This document shows positions 63,980 through 64,000 of a stretch of 64,000 nt of DNA, one piece after another. Below the pieces are notes generated by a model. That model made no database searches. It saw only the letters and a list, made by a program, of their open reading frames with translations, and was not told the DNA's origin. The DNA is from Microbacterium sp. MYb66. GTDB taxonomy: Bacteria > Actinomycetota > Actinomycetes > Actinomycetales > Microbacteriaceae. How positions within the stretch are numbered: the first letter of the stretch is position 1; each line of letters starts with the position of its first letter. Made by a program: the position numbers and the translations under genes. The stretch covers positions 186,001 to 250,000 of the forward strand of contig NZ_PCOV01000004.1 of assembly GCF_002979435.1 (NCBI RefSeq), given 5' to 3'.

Positions 63980-64000
63980 GTGTCCTCCTGAGTCGCCTCC

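Overview
This is a gene-dense, high-GC stretch of an actinobacterial chromosome. Gene content and order fit a Microbacteriaceae (Microbacterium-like) organism, but this is inferred from family knowledge only. Supporting signs are SenX3/RegX3 with gpmA and phoU, CarD-IspDF-CysS-RlmB, topA with a Lys/Ala-rich tail followed by tmk and holB, GlnR, SigK/RskA, a Tad pilus locus beside a 6C-type RNA, and many genes that appear to be transcribed leaderless. No rRNA, CRISPR array, insertion sequence or intact prophage is visible. About 74 protein genes and four tRNAs (Pro-CGG, Thr-CGT, Lys-TTT, Thr-TGT) are supported.

Layout. 1-2.1 kb: LldR/FadR-type regulator with L-lactate dehydrogenase. 2.1-8 kb: DUF1295 membrane protein, VanZ-HAD pair, tRNA-Pro, and a PASTA class A penicillin-binding protein with a phosphoesterase. 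8-10.8 kb: DUF4177, RidA, acetyl-CoA synthetase. 10.9-14 kb: 6C RNA and a compact tad operon. 14.1-20.5 kb: topA-tmk-holB-secreted hydrolase. 20.5-25 kb: tRNA-Thr, nicotinamidase and small genes, tRNA-Lys. 25-29 kb: a fasciclin lipoprotein divergent from dipZ-sigK-rskA. 29.8-30.7 kb: PabC-like enzyme. 30.7-38.9 kb (minus strand): glnR-ppk-mutT1-pstSCAB. 39-42 kb: small membrane proteins, nitrobindin, YgfZ, a methyltransferase. 42-45.7 kb: gpmA, phoU, senX3-regX3. 45.8-51.4 kb: lipoprotein, carD, ispDF, cysS, rlmB, an oxidoreductase. 51.4-55.2 kb: DUF4032 protein, MsiK-type ATPase, a cysteine-less DsbA-fold protein, tRNA-Thr. 55.2-64 kb: a gene-poor gap, PPK2, aldo/keto reductase, an ABC exporter with a LuxR-type two-component system, SRAP protein, DMT transporter, nitroreductase and MsrB.

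Two groups stand out. (1) Phosphate and polyphosphate: PstSCAB, PhoU, SenX3-RegX3, PPK1, PPK2 and MutT1 lie within 26 kb, and PHO-box-like 11-nt direct repeats precede pstS, ppk and phoU. (2) A self-contained SigK module: a FAS1 lipoprotein and dipZ are divergent, each preceded by a sequence very like the mycobacterial SigK promoter, and sigK-rskA follow dipZ. This joins in one place genes that are split between two loci in Mycobacterium tuberculosis. Most operon heads carry TANNNT 6-7 nt before the start codon, the layout expected of leaderless mRNAs.
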